Source: an uncultured Flavobacteriaceae bacterium
Lineage (GTDB): Bacteria; Bacteroidota; Bacteroidia; Flavobacteriales; Flavobacteriaceae
Reading direction: 5' to 3'
DNA length: 64,000 nucleotides
Assembly: GCA_947494825.1 (NCBI GenBank)
Contig: CANLWN010000004.1
Span: 186,001-250,000 of the forward strand
Shown: positions 43,715-54,077 of the stretch, piece after piece
Layout: each line of letters starts with the position of its first letter
Numbering within the stretch: the stretch's first letter is position 1
Made by a program: the position numbers and the translations under genes
Notes under the pieces: generated by a model
Databases searched by the model: none
Told to the model about the DNA's origin: nothing
Seen by the model: the letters and a program-made list of their open reading frames with translations, nothing else

Positions 43715-44980
43715 GTCAAATCCGATATCCTTACGATAATTCATCCTGTCAAAATGCAGTTTTTCTATGTTTTGATAGGATTTTTTTAGGGCTTCCCTAA
43801 AATTGTTCCCGTAGGAACTTATGGCCATGACCCTTCCGCCGCTGGTTACTACCTTACCGTCTTTCTGTCGCGTACCCGCGTGAAAAACCAAGGAGTCCTC
43901 TATATTTTCAAAACCACTGATTTCCATCCCTTTTTCGTAGGTCTCAGGATATCCGCCCGATACGGTCATTACCGTGGTCACCGTGCGGTCATCGATTTTT
44001 AAGTCAATGGTATCGAGCTGTTCCTCGGCCACGGCCTGGAACACCGCTACCAGATCGTTCTGTATCCTGGGAATGACCACCTCCGTCTCCGGATCTCCCA
44101 AGCGCACGTTATACTCAATAACATAGGGGTTTTCACCTACTTTTATCAGGCCTATAAAGATAAACCCCTTATAGGGAAGGCCATCCTTTTGCAGGCCCTC
44201 TACGGTAGGTTTTACGACCTGTTCATGGATCTTTTCCATAAAGGTTTTATCTGCAAAGGGCACGGGGGAAATGGCGCCCATGCCGCCGGTGTTCAGTCCG
44301 GTATCCCCCTCACCGATCCGTTTGTAGTCCTTGGCCGTGGGCAGAACTTTGTAGTGCTTCCCATCGGTAAGCACAAATACGCTGAGTTCAATTCCGGCTA
44401 AAAATTCTTCTATGACCACTGTGGCGCTTGCCTGCCCGAATTTTGCCCCTACCAGCATAATTTCCAATTCCCTTTTGGCCTGTTCCAGATCGTTAAGGAT
44501 CAGCACGCCCTTGCCCGCTGCAAGACCATCCGCCTTAAGCACGTAGGGCGGACTCAGGGTCTCCAAAAAGGCGAAGCCTGCTTTCAAGTTATCTGCGGTA
44601 AAACTCTGGTAGGCCGCCGTAGGGATGTTATGCCGCTCCATAAATTCCTTGGCAAACTCTTTGCTGCCTTCCAAGGTGGCAGCTGCCTTTTGCGGACCTA
44701 TTACTGAAATATCCTTGAGTTCGGCATCGTTAAGGAAAAAATCATGTACTCCATTGACCAAAGGGTCTTCAGGTCCTACCACGACCATATCTACCTGTTT
44801 GGCAAGTACCGTTTTTTTCAGTGCTTCGAAATCATTGACCACAAGGGGTACGTTTTCCGCTATGGCCGCGGTGCCCGCATTGCCCGGTGCTACGAAGAGT
44901 TTGTTGAGCTTGGGGCTCTGTGCCAATTTCCAGGCCAGGGTGTGTTCCCTTCCACCAGATCCAAGGATAAGAATGTTCAT
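43709..44980 (-). CDS. purD: Phosphoribosylamine-glycine ligase
   Basis: The 423-residue protein is GAR synthetase, which joins phosphoribosylamine and glycine with ATP in purine synthesis. It starts with the Rossmann-like MNILILGSGGREHTLAW, then the ATP-grasp domain with KADGLAAGKGV, and the GDPETEVVIPRI motif near residue 295 that holds the metal site. Length is normal. It overlaps the convergent DUF6341 gene by 6 bases and precedes the polysaccharide locus. Confidence 0.97.
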   Translation of the reverse strand: MNILILGSGGREHTLAWKLAQSPKLNKLFVAPGNAGTAAIAENVPLVVNDFEALKKTVLAKQVDMVVVGPEDPLVNGVHDFFLNDAELKDISVIGPQKAAATLEGSKEFAKEFMERHNIPTAAYQSFTADNLKAGFAFLETLSPPYVLKADGLAAGKGVLILNDLEQAKRELEIMLVGAKFGQASATVVIEEFLAGIELSVFVLTDGKHYKVLPTAKDYKRIGEGDTGLNTGGMGAISPVPFADKTFMEKIHEQVVKPTVEGLQKDGLPYKGFIFIGLIKVGENPYVIEYNVRLGDPETEVVIPRIQNDLVAVFQAVAEEQLDTIDLKIDDRTVTTVMTVSGGYPETYEKGMEISGFENIEDSLVFHAGTRQKDGKVVTSGGRVMAISSYGNNFREALKKSYQNIEKLHFDRMNYRKDIGFDL

Positions 44981-45039
44981 GCTATTCCATTTTTGGGCAA
45001 AAATAGAACAATTCTAAGTTCTGAATTCCGATTTCTGAA

Positions 45040-46026
45040 TTACTTTTTGTTCCTGTCCGAAAAGTCGCGATGCTCCGTTCTTTTCAGATCCTCCTGTGAT
45101 AGGGTCTTGAAATAGTCAAAGGTTTTTTTCATGCCTTCGGTTCTGCCCACTTTGGGTTCCCATCCCAGAATTTCCTTGGCTTTGGAAATATCGGGTTGGC
45201 GTTGCATAGGATCGTCCTTGGGAAGCGGTTTGTACACAATTTTCTGATCAGTCCCCGTCAATTTAATAATCTCCTCTGCAAAGTCCTTGATGGTTATCTC
45301 ATGTGGATTGCCAATATTTACCGGTAAGGTATAATCGCTCATCAACAATCTATAGATTCCTTCGATCTCATCATCTACATAACAGAAGGACCGTGTTTGC
45401 GAGCCGTCACCGAACACCGTAAGGTCCTCGCCCCGCAGGGCCTGGCCCATAAAGGCCGGGATAACCCTACCGTCATTGAGGCGCATACGTGGGCCATAGG
45501 TATTAAAGATCCGAACAATACGGGTATCCAGGCCATGGAACCGGTGGTAGGCCATGGTAATGGACTCCTGAAAGCGTTTCGCCTCATCATAAACCCCTCT
45601 AGGGCCAATAGTATTCACATTGCCGTAATATTCCTCGGTCTGTGGGTGCACCAAAGGATCCCCGTATATTTCCGAAGTTGAGGCGATCATAAAGCGAGCC
45701 CCCTTTTCCTTGGCAAGTCCCAATAGGTTATGCGTTCCCAAAGCCCCCACCTTTAGGGTCTGGATAGGAATCTTCAGATAGTCAATCGGGCTTGCTGGAG
45801 AGGCAAAATGAAGGATATAATCCAATTTGCCAGGAACATGGACAAACTTGGTGACGTCATGGTGGTAGAATTCAAAGTTTTCGAGCTTAAAAAGGTGTTC
45901 TATGTTCTTTAAGTCGCCGGTAATCAAGTTGTCCATGGCGATCACATGGCATCCTTCCCGTATAAAACGGTCGCATAAATGCGACCCCAAAAATCCGGCC
46001 GCTCCGGTAATCAATACTTTTTTCAT
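45040..46026 (-). CDS. UDP-glucuronate decarboxylase (UDP-xylose synthase)
   Basis: The 328-residue SDR has the NAD motif [10 protein letters not shown] (8-17), TSE at 117-119, and the catalytic Y146xxxK150 pair (YDEAK). The segment [11 protein letters not shown] and [17 protein letters not shown] are typical of UXS, which turns UDP-glucuronic acid into UDP-xylose. Xylose may be a building block of the polysaccharide made by this locus. It ends the locus, 59 bases upstream of purD. Confidence 0.9.
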   Translation of the reverse strand: MKKVLITGAAGFLGSHLCDRFIREGCHVIAMDNLITGDLKNIEHLFKLENFEFYHHDVTKFVHVPGKLDYILHFASPASPIDYLKIPIQTLKVGALGTHNLLGLAKEKGARFMIASTSEIYGDPLVHPQTEEYYGNVNTIGPRGVYDEAKRFQESITMAYHRFHGLDTRIVRIFNTYGPRMRLNDGRVIPAFMGQALRGEDLTVFGDGSQTRSFCYVDDEIEGIYRLLMSDYTLPVNIGNPHEITIKDFAEEIIKLTGTDQKIVYKPLPKDDPMQRQPDISKAKEILGWEPKVGRTEGMKKTFDYFKTLSQEDLKRTEHRDFSDRNKK

Positions 46027-46141
46027 TCGTTATGTTCGAAATAGAGTTTATGAAGAAGTCACAAAAGTAGAAATGTAATGCCGGCCTACCAATTATTTCC
46101 GTATAAAACCACTTTTTTGGGATAAACAAAATGTTTGTCCC

Positions 46142-47491
46142 CTAATACGCCTTTTCTTGGCCTTTGATAACGTTTAAAAACGTTTGAACAATTATTTTGA
46201 TATCCAATAGGATCGACCAGTTCTCAATGTAGAAAACATCATATCGTATGCGATTGATAATTTCATCATCACTCTCAATTTCCCCTCTTAAGCCCTTGGC
46301 CTGAGCCAAACCAGTTATTCCAGGATTAACAAAATGCCTTAACATATATTTCCCCACTGTTGTTCCATATTCATGGTTCTGTCGCCATAAATGAGGCCGT
46401 GGTCCTACCACTGACATTTGTCCAATCAAGACATTTACGAATTGCGGTAATTCATCCAGACTTGTCTTCCTTAGGAACGCCCCTAATTTTGTTATCCTTG
46501 GGTCATTTCGTGTAGCGGATTGTTCAGTGCTCTCATTGGCGACCATGGTCCTGAATTTATAACACCCAAATCCTTCCTCTTTGAATCCCGGCCGGTTTTG
46601 TCTAAAATAGATAGGGCCCTTGGAATCCAATTTAATCAATAACCCAATTATCGGCATGAGCCAGGACAAAAAGAACAACAGCACAAACAGGGAAAACAGA
46701 AAGTCGAAAGACCTTTTATAAAATCGATTGAAGGGATCGTCCAAGGGCAGTTCCCTCAGCGAAAGGATGGGGAAATATTCATAATAATCAAGTTTCAAAT
46801 ACTTGGTGAATATTTCTCGATTGTCCGGGATGAATTTTAAATTTATCAGGTTGTTATCCGCATAGTTCACAAACCGGCCAATTTCGTTGTTTTTTAAATC
46901 ATTTACGGAGCAATAAATTTCATCTATGCCATTGTCCCGAATGAAATTGAGACATTCTTCCATGTCAAAACCAGATTTTTTAGGCGAGAACTGTTTTATG
47001 ACATGATACCCATATTCGCCATGCTTCTTGAACATTTTAACAAGTTGATCTGTTTTTTTGTTCTTGCCGATTACCACCACATGCCTTAGGCTTCCCTTTA
47101 CCTTTGCCCGGTATTGCATCAAAAGGTAATAGTTCAGAAATTTTAATACAAGTACCGAAACAAAGACAGACAAAAAGAAAATTCCCAGATTCAATCGACT
47201 AATATTAGGTTGTTTAAAGAACCCTATAAAAGCATAAAGGGTTAAAAAGAAAAACACAAATTGCCTAAATAACAGCTTCAAAATATGGGTCACCTTGGTA
47301 AAGCGATATATCTCGTAAAATTCATTCTTAAACGAAATTATAACCCATGCCAAGGAAATATAGCTATGAAAAAGTATGGGAAATTGAAAGAGTATGGGTA
47401 AATAGTACGCAAATAGATTGATGACCACCAAATCCAAAAAAAATGAAATCGGATGTATAAAACCTGAGTATCTTCCTTTGGTAAAAAACAT
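46142..47491 (-). CDS. Undecaprenyl-phosphate sugar phosphotransferase (initiating transferase)
   Basis: The 449-residue protein has four to five N-terminal membrane helices, a CoA-binding-like Rossmann section (about 125-220), and the C-terminal Bac_transf domain with a membrane hairpin (about 262-290) and [37 protein letters not shown] and VGPRPHL motifs. It transfers a sugar-1-phosphate to undecaprenyl phosphate, the first step of repeat-unit assembly. The sugar (glucose or galactose in WcaJ-type enzymes) cannot be told. Confidence 0.92.
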   Translation of the reverse strand: MFFTKGRYSGFIHPISFFLDLVVINLFAYYLPILFQFPILFHSYISLAWVIISFKNEFYEIYRFTKVTHILKLLFRQFVFFFLTLYAFIGFFKQPNISRLNLGIFFLSVFVSVLVLKFLNYYLLMQYRAKVKGSLRHVVVIGKNKKTDQLVKMFKKHGEYGYHVIKQFSPKKSGFDMEECLNFIRDNGIDEIYCSVNDLKNNEIGRFVNYADNNLINLKFIPDNREIFTKYLKLDYYEYFPILSLRELPLDDPFNRFYKRSFDFLFSLFVLLFFLSWLMPIIGLLIKLDSKGPIYFRQNRPGFKEEGFGCYKFRTMVANESTEQSATRNDPRITKLGAFLRKTSLDELPQFVNVLIGQMSVVGPRPHLWRQNHEYGTTVGKYMLRHFVNPGITGLAQAKGLRGEIESDDEIINRIRYDVFYIENWSILLDIKIIVQTFLNVIKGQEKAY

Positions 47492-47577
47492 TTGTCGACA
47501 ATAAATAAAAATGTTCTGGTAATTCCCTTTTTTAATTCTGAAATTGGTCCAAAGACCAAACAGCTCACCGTGGGTGC

Positions 47578-48660
47578 CTAGATTTTACTACACATAAAAT
47601 CTTCATACTTTTTATTGATAATATTCCACGTAAAACTAGTGTCTATTTTATTCCGATTACTCTCCAGAAAATTCAAGTGATCGCTTTTTTTCAGAGCCAT
47701 TGCGAGCGCGACGTCTTCCGAGCTATTAAAGTATTTGGCATCCTCCCCAAGAACACCTTTGTTGAACGCATTGTTGTGAGCAATGATGAAACTGTTAGAT
47801 GCCATAGCCTCCAATAAAGAAGGATTTGTACCCCCTACGGAGTGACCGTGAAAATATAGGTTGGACCAATGTCTTAAGTTATTAAGATGTTCAATGTTAA
47901 AGATGCCGCCAAGAAAACGAATATTTGTATGCGCTTTGAATTTGTCTTTCAGGTAACGCCCAAATTTGGTTTGGTGCTTTCCGATTACAAGGAAAACCCG
48001 ATTACTATTACTGGCCACTACCCCGTCCAAAATTACCTCCAAATTGTTCTCCGGTTCGAATCGGGCGACCAATAGATCGTATTTATACTTTTCTACCCCG
48101 TATTCTTCAATGATTTGTTCCGAAGGCTCATGAAACAATTCCGCGCCATAAGCAATGTATTCTGATTTTTCACCATACTCCGCAAATAGATATTCTTGTA
48201 TCCCAAGGGAATCTGCAATCAAAAAATCACTTGTTCTAATAGCAAGTCTTTCGGCATACTTAAGAAAATAACGAACGGGTTTTGAGTATTTGCTTCGTTT
48301 CCACTCCAGCCCATCCATGTTAGAAAATATGACTGGTTTTTTTGGCAGTAACCATCCCCATATTGAGCTACTTGTATACCCCAACTGGAGAATTACGTCA
48401 TATCCCCTTTTTCTGCTATCGCGAATACAGTTAAAGTCATAGATGAACTGCCCAAAAGTCCCAAAAATATATTCTGGATCTATCTTATGGATAATTTTCA
48501 CCTTTTTCCATTCCTCCTCCTGATAAATATGGTTATGTGAATTATAAACATAGACTTCATGGCCGTGATTAACGAGGTATTGGGACAGGTATTCTGCAAA
48601 CTGCTCAAATCCACTATAATTGTTGGGGATGCCCCGCGTGCCAATAATTGCAATTTTCAT
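47578..48660 (-). CDS. Glycosyltransferase with DUF1972 N-terminus
   Basis: The 360-residue GT-B protein starts with IIGTRGIPNNYSGFEQFAEYL, the DUF1972 signature of rhamnosyltransferase-like GT4 enzymes. The C-terminal half has GGTNPSLLEAMAS, the nucleotide-sugar grip. The ATG at 48660 gives that start; 40 extra residues upstream in the open frame are not family-like. A -7 box lies at 48685-48692. With the dTDP-rhamnose genes here it may transfer rhamnose. Confidence 0.9.
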   Translation of the reverse strand: MKIAIIGTRGIPNNYSGFEQFAEYLSQYLVNHGHEVYVYNSHNHIYQEEEWKKVKIIHKIDPEYIFGTFGQFIYDFNCIRDSRKRGYDVILQLGYTSSSIWGWLLPKKPVIFSNMDGLEWKRSKYSKPVRYFLKYAERLAIRTSDFLIADSLGIQEYLFAEYGEKSEYIAYGAELFHEPSEQIIEEYGVEKYKYDLLVARFEPENNLEVILDGVVASNSNRVFLVIGKHQTKFGRYLKDKFKAHTNIRFLGGIFNIEHLNNLRHWSNLYFHGHSVGGTNPSLLEAMASNSFIIAHNNAFNKGVLGEDAKYFNSSEDVALAMALKKSDHLNFLESNRNKIDTSFTWNIINKKYEDFMCSKI

Positions 48661-48992
48661 AAAACGTCTAACTTCATAATTCTGCAAATATAATATAATA
48701 ATTGCTCTAACGAAGGTTACAATACGAGCTTCACCACCATGAAACCCAGATTTGCTGCATCTGACCAAAACAGCGCGCAAATGAAAGAAAACCTGAACAG
48801 CAACGCAGCGTTTATGGCATATGTACGCGGTAAAAAATTAAACCTTACCTTATCCAACCCTGATGGGTTTCCGTAAAAAATGTTTATGGAAAAAAGAATT
48901 GGAGTTCTTACCAAACGGTTTTACTATTTAGAATAGTTTGGCGCTACCAAAACCTTAGGTAAAGCATTTGTTTTCATGAACGCAAATCCGTA
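48661..48992. other. Intergenic region with promoter and a small open frame
   Basis: This 332-base stretch contains the promoter near 48690. On the plus strand a 45-codon frame runs from ATG 48739 to TAA 48876 (MKPRFAASDQNSAQMKEN...), with no upstream promoter or family match. It may be a gene remnant or chance. Nothing else is recognised. Confidence 0.45.
48685..48714 (-). promoter_or_regulatory. Promoter of the DUF1972 glycosyltransferase
   Basis: On the minus strand TATATTTG (48685-48692) is an exact -7 box, with TTC in the -33 position (48712-48714) at 19-base spacing. The ATG is 24 bases downstream. Confidence 0.5.
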
Positions 48993-50198
48993 CTATTCCC
49001 TAGGTTTCAATAAAAACAGGCAACTAAAAAAGGCAAAATTGTAGATGGCCCATTGTCTGGTGAATATGGACTCTGTTATTGCGGTTAATACAACCAAAAA
49101 AAACCAAAAGATTGCCAAAGTATTCCTGTAGGCCAGTGCTCGTCTTAATGGCCATAAAAAAGCCGCAAACAGCAATAGCAAGCCCACTATTCCATAATGC
49201 AAGAGCGTCTGTAAATACTGACTATGAGCGTGGTACTTATGTTTTAATGGAATTTTTAAATCTCTAGTCTCAAACTCTTTTAGCAGCAAAGTATCGGCCT
49301 TTTTTTCCCCTAATCCCCACAAGAAATTTTCCTTAGAAACCGTGTAGGCACTTTCCCATATATCATAGCGCAGCGAGGCGCCTGAATAAAAATTACCTTT
49401 TTTATTAACCTTCAAAACCCTGTTCTTAATCACTGGGTTTTGAAGTGCAACAACAAAACAAATGCCTATTATTCCAGAAGCTATCAGCATTTTTTTTAAT
49501 ACTCCCTTTCCAACAACTACAAGATATGCCGGAACAAGTATTAACATGCACAAAATGGCATTTCTAGCTGCAAGTAAAACAATGCTCAAAGTGAGCAAGG
49601 TAAATGCGAAATAGTAGAAAAACTTATTATTTCCAAAATGCTTAAGCTTTACCAGAATTAATAGGGCAAACACATAAAAAAAACCGAGATATATGGGCTG
49701 AATGCCAAAGGGTTCAACAAGAAATTGATATGTAAAATACCAAAAATTTATCCCTTCATCCCTTATCAACACACCTCTGTAAATTGCAAACCCCAAGTTC
49801 ACGGTAGCGTTTACCAAACACCCGATTAAAAACCATTTCAAAATAATTGGCAAATACCCCTTCATTTTGTTTGCCTGAAAACCTATTACCAACGGAAGTA
49901 ACAAAAATGACAAATAGTAATAAACGACATCAACAATATTAGACGCATGTTCCACAGTCTCCCTAATAGCAATAATTAGGAATAATGCCATTAGGACCAG
50001 ATTGAATTGCTTAAAATCGACTTTTATGTTTCCTTTAAATACATCATTTAGGGTAATCGTTATTCCAATGAAAAGAAAAAGGAAAAAGGCAATTGAGTTT
50101 ATTGCAATACCTAGCGTAAAGGACAGTGCAAATAAAGCCGCGCTCCATTTAAGCGGGTCTGCTTTTGTTACAATTTTCTCAAAGGTTGTCAGGTTCAT
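48993..50198 (-). CDS. O-antigen ligase/polymerase (Wzy_C-like), first copy
   Basis: The 401-residue protein has about 11 membrane helices and the Wzy_C periplasmic loop with HAHSQYLQTLLHYGIVGLL, the motif shared by O-antigen ligases (WaaL) and polymerases (Wzy). Its 5' end overlaps the end of the second copy by 20 bases. Polymerase or ligase cannot be separated by sequence. Confidence 0.85.
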   Translation of the reverse strand: MNLTTFEKIVTKADPLKWSAALFALSFTLGIAINSIAFFLFLFIGITITLNDVFKGNIKVDFKQFNLVLMALFLIIAIRETVEHASNIVDVVYYYLSFLLLPLVIGFQANKMKGYLPIILKWFLIGCLVNATVNLGFAIYRGVLIRDEGINFWYFTYQFLVEPFGIQPIYLGFFYVFALLILVKLKHFGNNKFFYYFAFTLLTLSIVLLAARNAILCMLILVPAYLVVVGKGVLKKMLIASGIIGICFVVALQNPVIKNRVLKVNKKGNFYSGASLRYDIWESAYTVSKENFLWGLGEKKADTLLLKEFETRDLKIPLKHKYHAHSQYLQTLLHYGIVGLLLLFAAFLWPLRRALAYRNTLAIFWFFLVVLTAITESIFTRQWAIYNFAFFSCLFLLKPRE

Positions 50199-51663
50199 AG
50201 CGCAATTTAATGGTTATACACAGACAAAAGAGAAGTAGAGCCGATACCTGATGTTTAAAGAACCCTGCATTGGATAGGGCCGCTATACTCATGGCAAAAT
50301 TAATTACATACAGATGAGACAACGGGCTATCGGTTTTCTTCTTTATTTTGGCAAAAGGTGGAAACGGATAAAAGAAAACCGTCCAGGCAAATAGCAGCCC
50401 TAGCACAATCCCATATTGGGACATAAGAGCCAAGTAATCATTATGCGTATCTAAAAGTACTTTGGGAATTTTGTTGTCTTCGCTATACAAATTCTTATGC
50501 CTATTCCATCTACCCACTCCAATCCCGACAGAAGGGTTTTCAACAATCATATTCAGGGATGCGTCGAAAAAGTCAATTCGCGATCTTATAGAAGAGGTCT
50601 GTTCCGTCCATTTGACATTGATGATTTTGTTCAAACTTTTTTCAGAAAAATCTATTTCAATCTTATCAGAAATTTCCCGATACGAGTACCGTTCTGGAAT
50701 ATAATTATTGTTGGAAGCTATAAGGTATGTAATCCCGAGCAAAAAAATGCCCATGACCACTTTCAAGGAATTGACGACAATCTTTTTATGATTACTCAGC
50801 AAATATATTGCGAAATAGGCCAAAATTAGGGTAATTATGGCTCCTCTTGTCTCTGATGCAATAATTATGACAAGGGCTATACCAATAGCAGAGAAACCCA
50901 CTATACGGGATACTTTACGGTGCCTCACTAAAACAACCATATATAGGGCAATTGCGGCAGCGATATTGGCAAAGGTATTGAGTGAAAGACTCCCGCTTAT
51001 GAGTCGGCTCGTGCCACGAACACTAGAATTGATATACGCTTCGATCAATAGAAATGAGAGGCTAATCACAAAACTAAAAACAATTTGTTTTTGATATTTT
51101 TTTAGGTTGTACTGCTGCACTAAAATGAGAAATAATATGAGATATCTTATATGAAAGGTATAGGCAAGAAGTATATTAACGTCCCAGAGATCCAACGCAT
51201 TAAAAATATGTGCCACAAATGCAAAAAGAAGAAAAATCAAAAGGATCTTTAGTGGTAAGGTGAATTTGACGGTCTGTAATCTTGACGAGCTTTCTGTTAG
51301 TTTGAGAAGAATTCCCAAAATAAGATACAAATCTATTCTTGTAATAAGTGGAAAAAAAACCTGATCTTTATCGTCAATATTCGTTATGCGAACACTAGGA
51401 AAAAGATCATCAATAGGAGCTGGGAACGCAAGAATTACAAAGATGAGAAACAAAAAGTAAAAATTCCGCTTCCACACGGCGAGCACACATATACCCAGGA
51501 AGAGAGCAAGGGAAGGAAGCGTTAGCGCCCCAAGATTAAAAAAGATAATATTCCCTAAGTGGGCAAACGGTAAAGTAATAAGCATCCCTCCATAAACTGC
51601 CAACAAAAATGCCACAACGTAAATGGTGAAAATTTTATTCTCACTAACCCGTAAGTTTTTCAT
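50179..51663 (-). CDS. O-antigen ligase/polymerase (Wzy_C-like), second copy
   Basis: The 494-residue protein has about 11-12 membrane helices and the same type of periplasmic loop with DTHNDYLALMSQYGIVLGLL. It differs clearly from its neighbour outside this motif, so it is not a recent duplicate. One of the pair may polymerise repeats and the other attach chains to a carrier. It overlaps the first copy by 20 bases. Confidence 0.85.
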   Translation of the reverse strand: MKNLRVSENKIFTIYVVAFLLAVYGGMLITLPFAHLGNIIFFNLGALTLPSLALFLGICVLAVWKRNFYFLFLIFVILAFPAPIDDLFPSVRITNIDDKDQVFFPLITRIDLYLILGILLKLTESSSRLQTVKFTLPLKILLIFLLFAFVAHIFNALDLWDVNILLAYTFHIRYLILFLILVQQYNLKKYQKQIVFSFVISLSFLLIEAYINSSVRGTSRLISGSLSLNTFANIAAAIALYMVVLVRHRKVSRIVGFSAIGIALVIIIASETRGAIITLILAYFAIYLLSNHKKIVVNSLKVVMGIFLLGITYLIASNNNYIPERYSYREISDKIEIDFSEKSLNKIINVKWTEQTSSIRSRIDFFDASLNMIVENPSVGIGVGRWNRHKNLYSEDNKIPKVLLDTHNDYLALMSQYGIVLGLLFAWTVFFYPFPPFAKIKKKTDSPLSHLYVINFAMSIAALSNAGFFKHQVSALLLFCLCITIKLRYEPDNL

Positions 51664-51687
51664 AGTGAAGGATGTTGGCTCCTGATA

Positions 51688-52221
51688 TTAGAATAGAATT
51701 ACTTTGTTAACAAAATGGCCAATGTTAAAAGAGTGTAGATAAGGAACATATTTGCCATTAACATCTACAGTCCGCACCGTAAAGTCTTGAAAATTGAAAT
51801 CCAATCCAGGGTTTGGCCTAAAATATTTCTTGATTTCTTCCTTCGTGAAGGTATGAGTGGTTTCATTGTACCGAAATGCCAAATGACCAAAAGTCATTTC
51901 GCCTTGTTCCCTGTTTTTGCCAAAATCTATTCTAATGTGCGTTGGAAACTCCAAAAGATCAATCACATACTCTACAATTTGAAATTCTTCCGCGCCCTTC
52001 ACATCAACACTAACACTCCTTTCTGCATTATAATCCTCATCTTCGTCTCTATAAAAAAGTTCAAATTGATCGTCCTTCGGAATCTTGATTCTGAGCTCCA
52101 CGATAAGCTGATCCTCGTGTTTATTTTCTTGGGATTTCCCCCCTTGTTTGCAAGCCCCAAAAAGCAGCATTATTCCCAATAAAAATGGCTTCATTAAAAA
52201 TCCTGGCCGTACATTTTTCAT
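51688..52221 (-). CDS. Lipoprotein with an unnamed LFYR/DFG/YFxPN domain
   Basis: The 177-residue protein (ATG at 52221; an inner ATG at 52194 is possible) has a lipobox FGAC with lipidated C24. Residues 37-165 resemble residues 33-160 of the AlgX-like protein at 59379: LFYR, IRIDFG and YFRPN appear at the same spacing without gaps. Function unknown; a beta-rich carbohydrate-binding type domain is a guess. It is 24 bases upstream of the second O-antigen ligase gene. An open frame from 52356 is longer but lacks a signal peptide. Confidence 0.75.
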   Translation of the reverse strand: MKNVRPGFLMKPFLLGIMLLFGACKQGGKSQENKHEDQLIVELRIKIPKDDQFELFYRDEDEDYNAERSVSVDVKGAEEFQIVEYVIDLLEFPTHIRIDFGKNREQGEMTFGHLAFRYNETTHTFTKEEIKKYFRPNPGLDFNFQDFTVRTVDVNGKYVPYLHSFNIGHFVNKVILF

Positions 52222-52742
52222 ATAATTTTCTTTACTGTTTTGGAATATCCTACAAAAGATAAATATGAATCTTAAGTTTTCAAATATAGGCCATATTTTG
52301 TCCAAATGACGCTTTTTTGTCCCTATGGTAGGGGAAAACGGTAATATTATTACCATACATCACCTTTAAACTTATCAGGCCAGAAGAGGGGCAGGATAGG
52401 AAAGGCTAGTATATTTCAATGACTTCTTCCACAGGGCTATTTTGAGTAATACCCTCCCTTTTGAGAGAAACCTTTTTTGATTCTTTTCAAAACCAATCTC
52501 ATAAGGGTGGGATGAACAAATTAATTTAAGCTAAATAGTGCCTTCCGAAATTCTGTCGAGTGTTCAACTTTGGCCCCTACACCATTACAAGAGGTGTACT
52601 TAGCATTGTCGTTTCTGGGAACGATTCTTTTGAAGTCTGGCATAGGAACGATAATTCAGCAGTCATAGAAATAATTACTCTGCTCATAATTAACATTATC
52701 CTGCTTTAGTTGTAAGTGTTTAGCCTTAGATAAATAAATCGT
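52222..52742. other. 521-base gap in the polysaccharide locus
   Basis: AT-rich, with a possible -7 box at 52281 and no convincing frame, RNA or repeat. It splits the locus into two transcription blocks. Confidence 0.5.
52281..52288 (-). promoter_or_regulatory. Possible -7 box for the lipoprotein/Wzy group
   Basis: TATATTTG on the minus strand is an exact -7 match about 60 bases before the lipoprotein ATG. A TTTG 14 bases further up is too close for a normal -33. Confidence 0.35.
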
Positions 52743-54077
52743 TCAGGCAATGAGTTTTTTTATGCGGTGTGCTGATTTCCCATCGAGAAGATAAAAATAG
52801 TCAGAAATGAACTGTTTATAGCTTGCTTTTTTAGATTCCAACTTATCGATGTTTCCAATTAGACTCTCCAATTCTTTCGCATTTTGAATAACATGACTAC
52901 AATCATACGTTTCATAATCCATTGAAATATTGATATTTGAAAGTTTTATCTGAACAAGTGATTTGTTAAATGCAATGGCCTCATTGCCAACGGTTGATGT
53001 GGTTGTAATAACTACATCACTATCGTAAATTAACTGATGCGTATTCTCATTTTTATAAATTCTAGTTTTGGATTTATCAAAATACTCTTCAACAATATTT
53101 CTATTGTCTATAGACCCTGGATGAAGCTTTATTGTTAGGTTGTAGTTGATATTCAATTTAGCTTCTTTAACTATTCTTAAAAATTCTCTTATGCTCTTTT
53201 CCCCAATAGGGTTTAAGATCAATAAAATGTTATCTGCCTTTTTTAAACTACTGTACTGTATTTCAAAATTCGTTATGTGGTCCATTTTTGGAGTCCCTGT
53301 GGTAATAAGTTTCGCTTCGTCCGTTCCCCTACCTATAAACCAATTATTTGATAGTTTTCCCCAAGTTAGCATATAATCAGATATTACCGGTAAATAACCA
53401 TATTCCAAGACGGTAGAACCATGTTGGATAACGTAGGTTTTAATATTTCTTTTCCCCGCTAACAAAACTATTGCTTTAGAGATCTTGTGAACATCTGTAT
53501 TCAATAAAATATGGGTAATATCCTTATGTGCGTCTAAAAACCGTTCAGCGCAATTGTACACAAACAAGGAATCAAATATATTGAGTAGCAATAAGTGCTT
53601 TTTTACATCAAATTCGCTACATAAATCTCTTATGGTTTGAGAATTTTGTTTTAGAAATCCTCTAATGTTGAAGACTTGACGAATAAAGCTAATGGGGCCA
53701 AAATACTTGAATATAAACTTACTTCTTTCATTTACTAACCTTTTGTCTCCTATTAACTCGGTAAAATCTTCATCAAACTCTTTTTGAACTGCCCTCATGT
53801 TCCCTATCATACTATTATTAAAAACATCGTTTACAAAAAGATAGCGCGGACTTTTGGATTTATTAGTGCTCTTGGAAAAAAAAGTGATTATAGCTTTTAC
53901 ATAATTATCTAAGCTAAATTTTTTTAATTGGTTTAATACTCCCTTACCTTCTAACCGCTTTAAGGATAATTCAAATACATAGATTTGAGATAAAGCGAGA
54001 AGATTAAAACCATTGAAATTAATGCGGTAGCTATTATACCTTTTAACTTGATCGTATGGATCTTTCGGTAAGGCCAT
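52743..54077 (-). CDS. GT-B-like glycosyltransferase of capsule type
   Basis: The 444-residue protein has no membrane helix and a GT-B-like C-terminal half: YVIQHGST, KLHPGS and TTTSTVGNEAIAFNKSLVQI are the motifs seen in capsule polysialyl- and glycerophosphotransferases. Being next to the nonulosonic acid genes, it may transfer that sugar. Its ATG lies 35 bases inside the flippase 3' end. The acceptor and donor are inferred from place only. Confidence 0.72.
   Translation of the reverse strand: MALPKDPYDQVKRYNSYRINFNGFNLLALSQIYVFELSLKRLEGKGVLNQLKKFSLDNYVKAIITFFSKSTNKSKSPRYLFVNDVFNNSMIGNMRAVQKEFDEDFTELIGDKRLVNERSKFIFKYFGPISFIRQVFNIRGFLKQNSQTIRDLCSEFDVKKHLLLLNIFDSLFVYNCAERFLDAHKDITHILLNTDVHKISKAIVLLAGKRNIKTYVIQHGSTVLEYGYLPVISDYMLTWGKLSNNWFIGRGTDEAKLITTGTPKMDHITNFEIQYSSLKKADNILLILNPIGEKSIREFLRIVKEAKLNINYNLTIKLHPGSIDNRNIVEEYFDKSKTRIYKNENTHQLIYDSDVVITTTSTVGNEAIAFNKSLVQIKLSNINISMDYETYDCSHVIQNAKELESLIGNIDKLESKKASYKQFISDYFYLLDGKSAHRIKKLIA

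Noticed and set aside
52222-52742. Transposase remnant in the AT-rich gap
   Set aside because: No frame, inverted repeat or DDE-type motif could be found.
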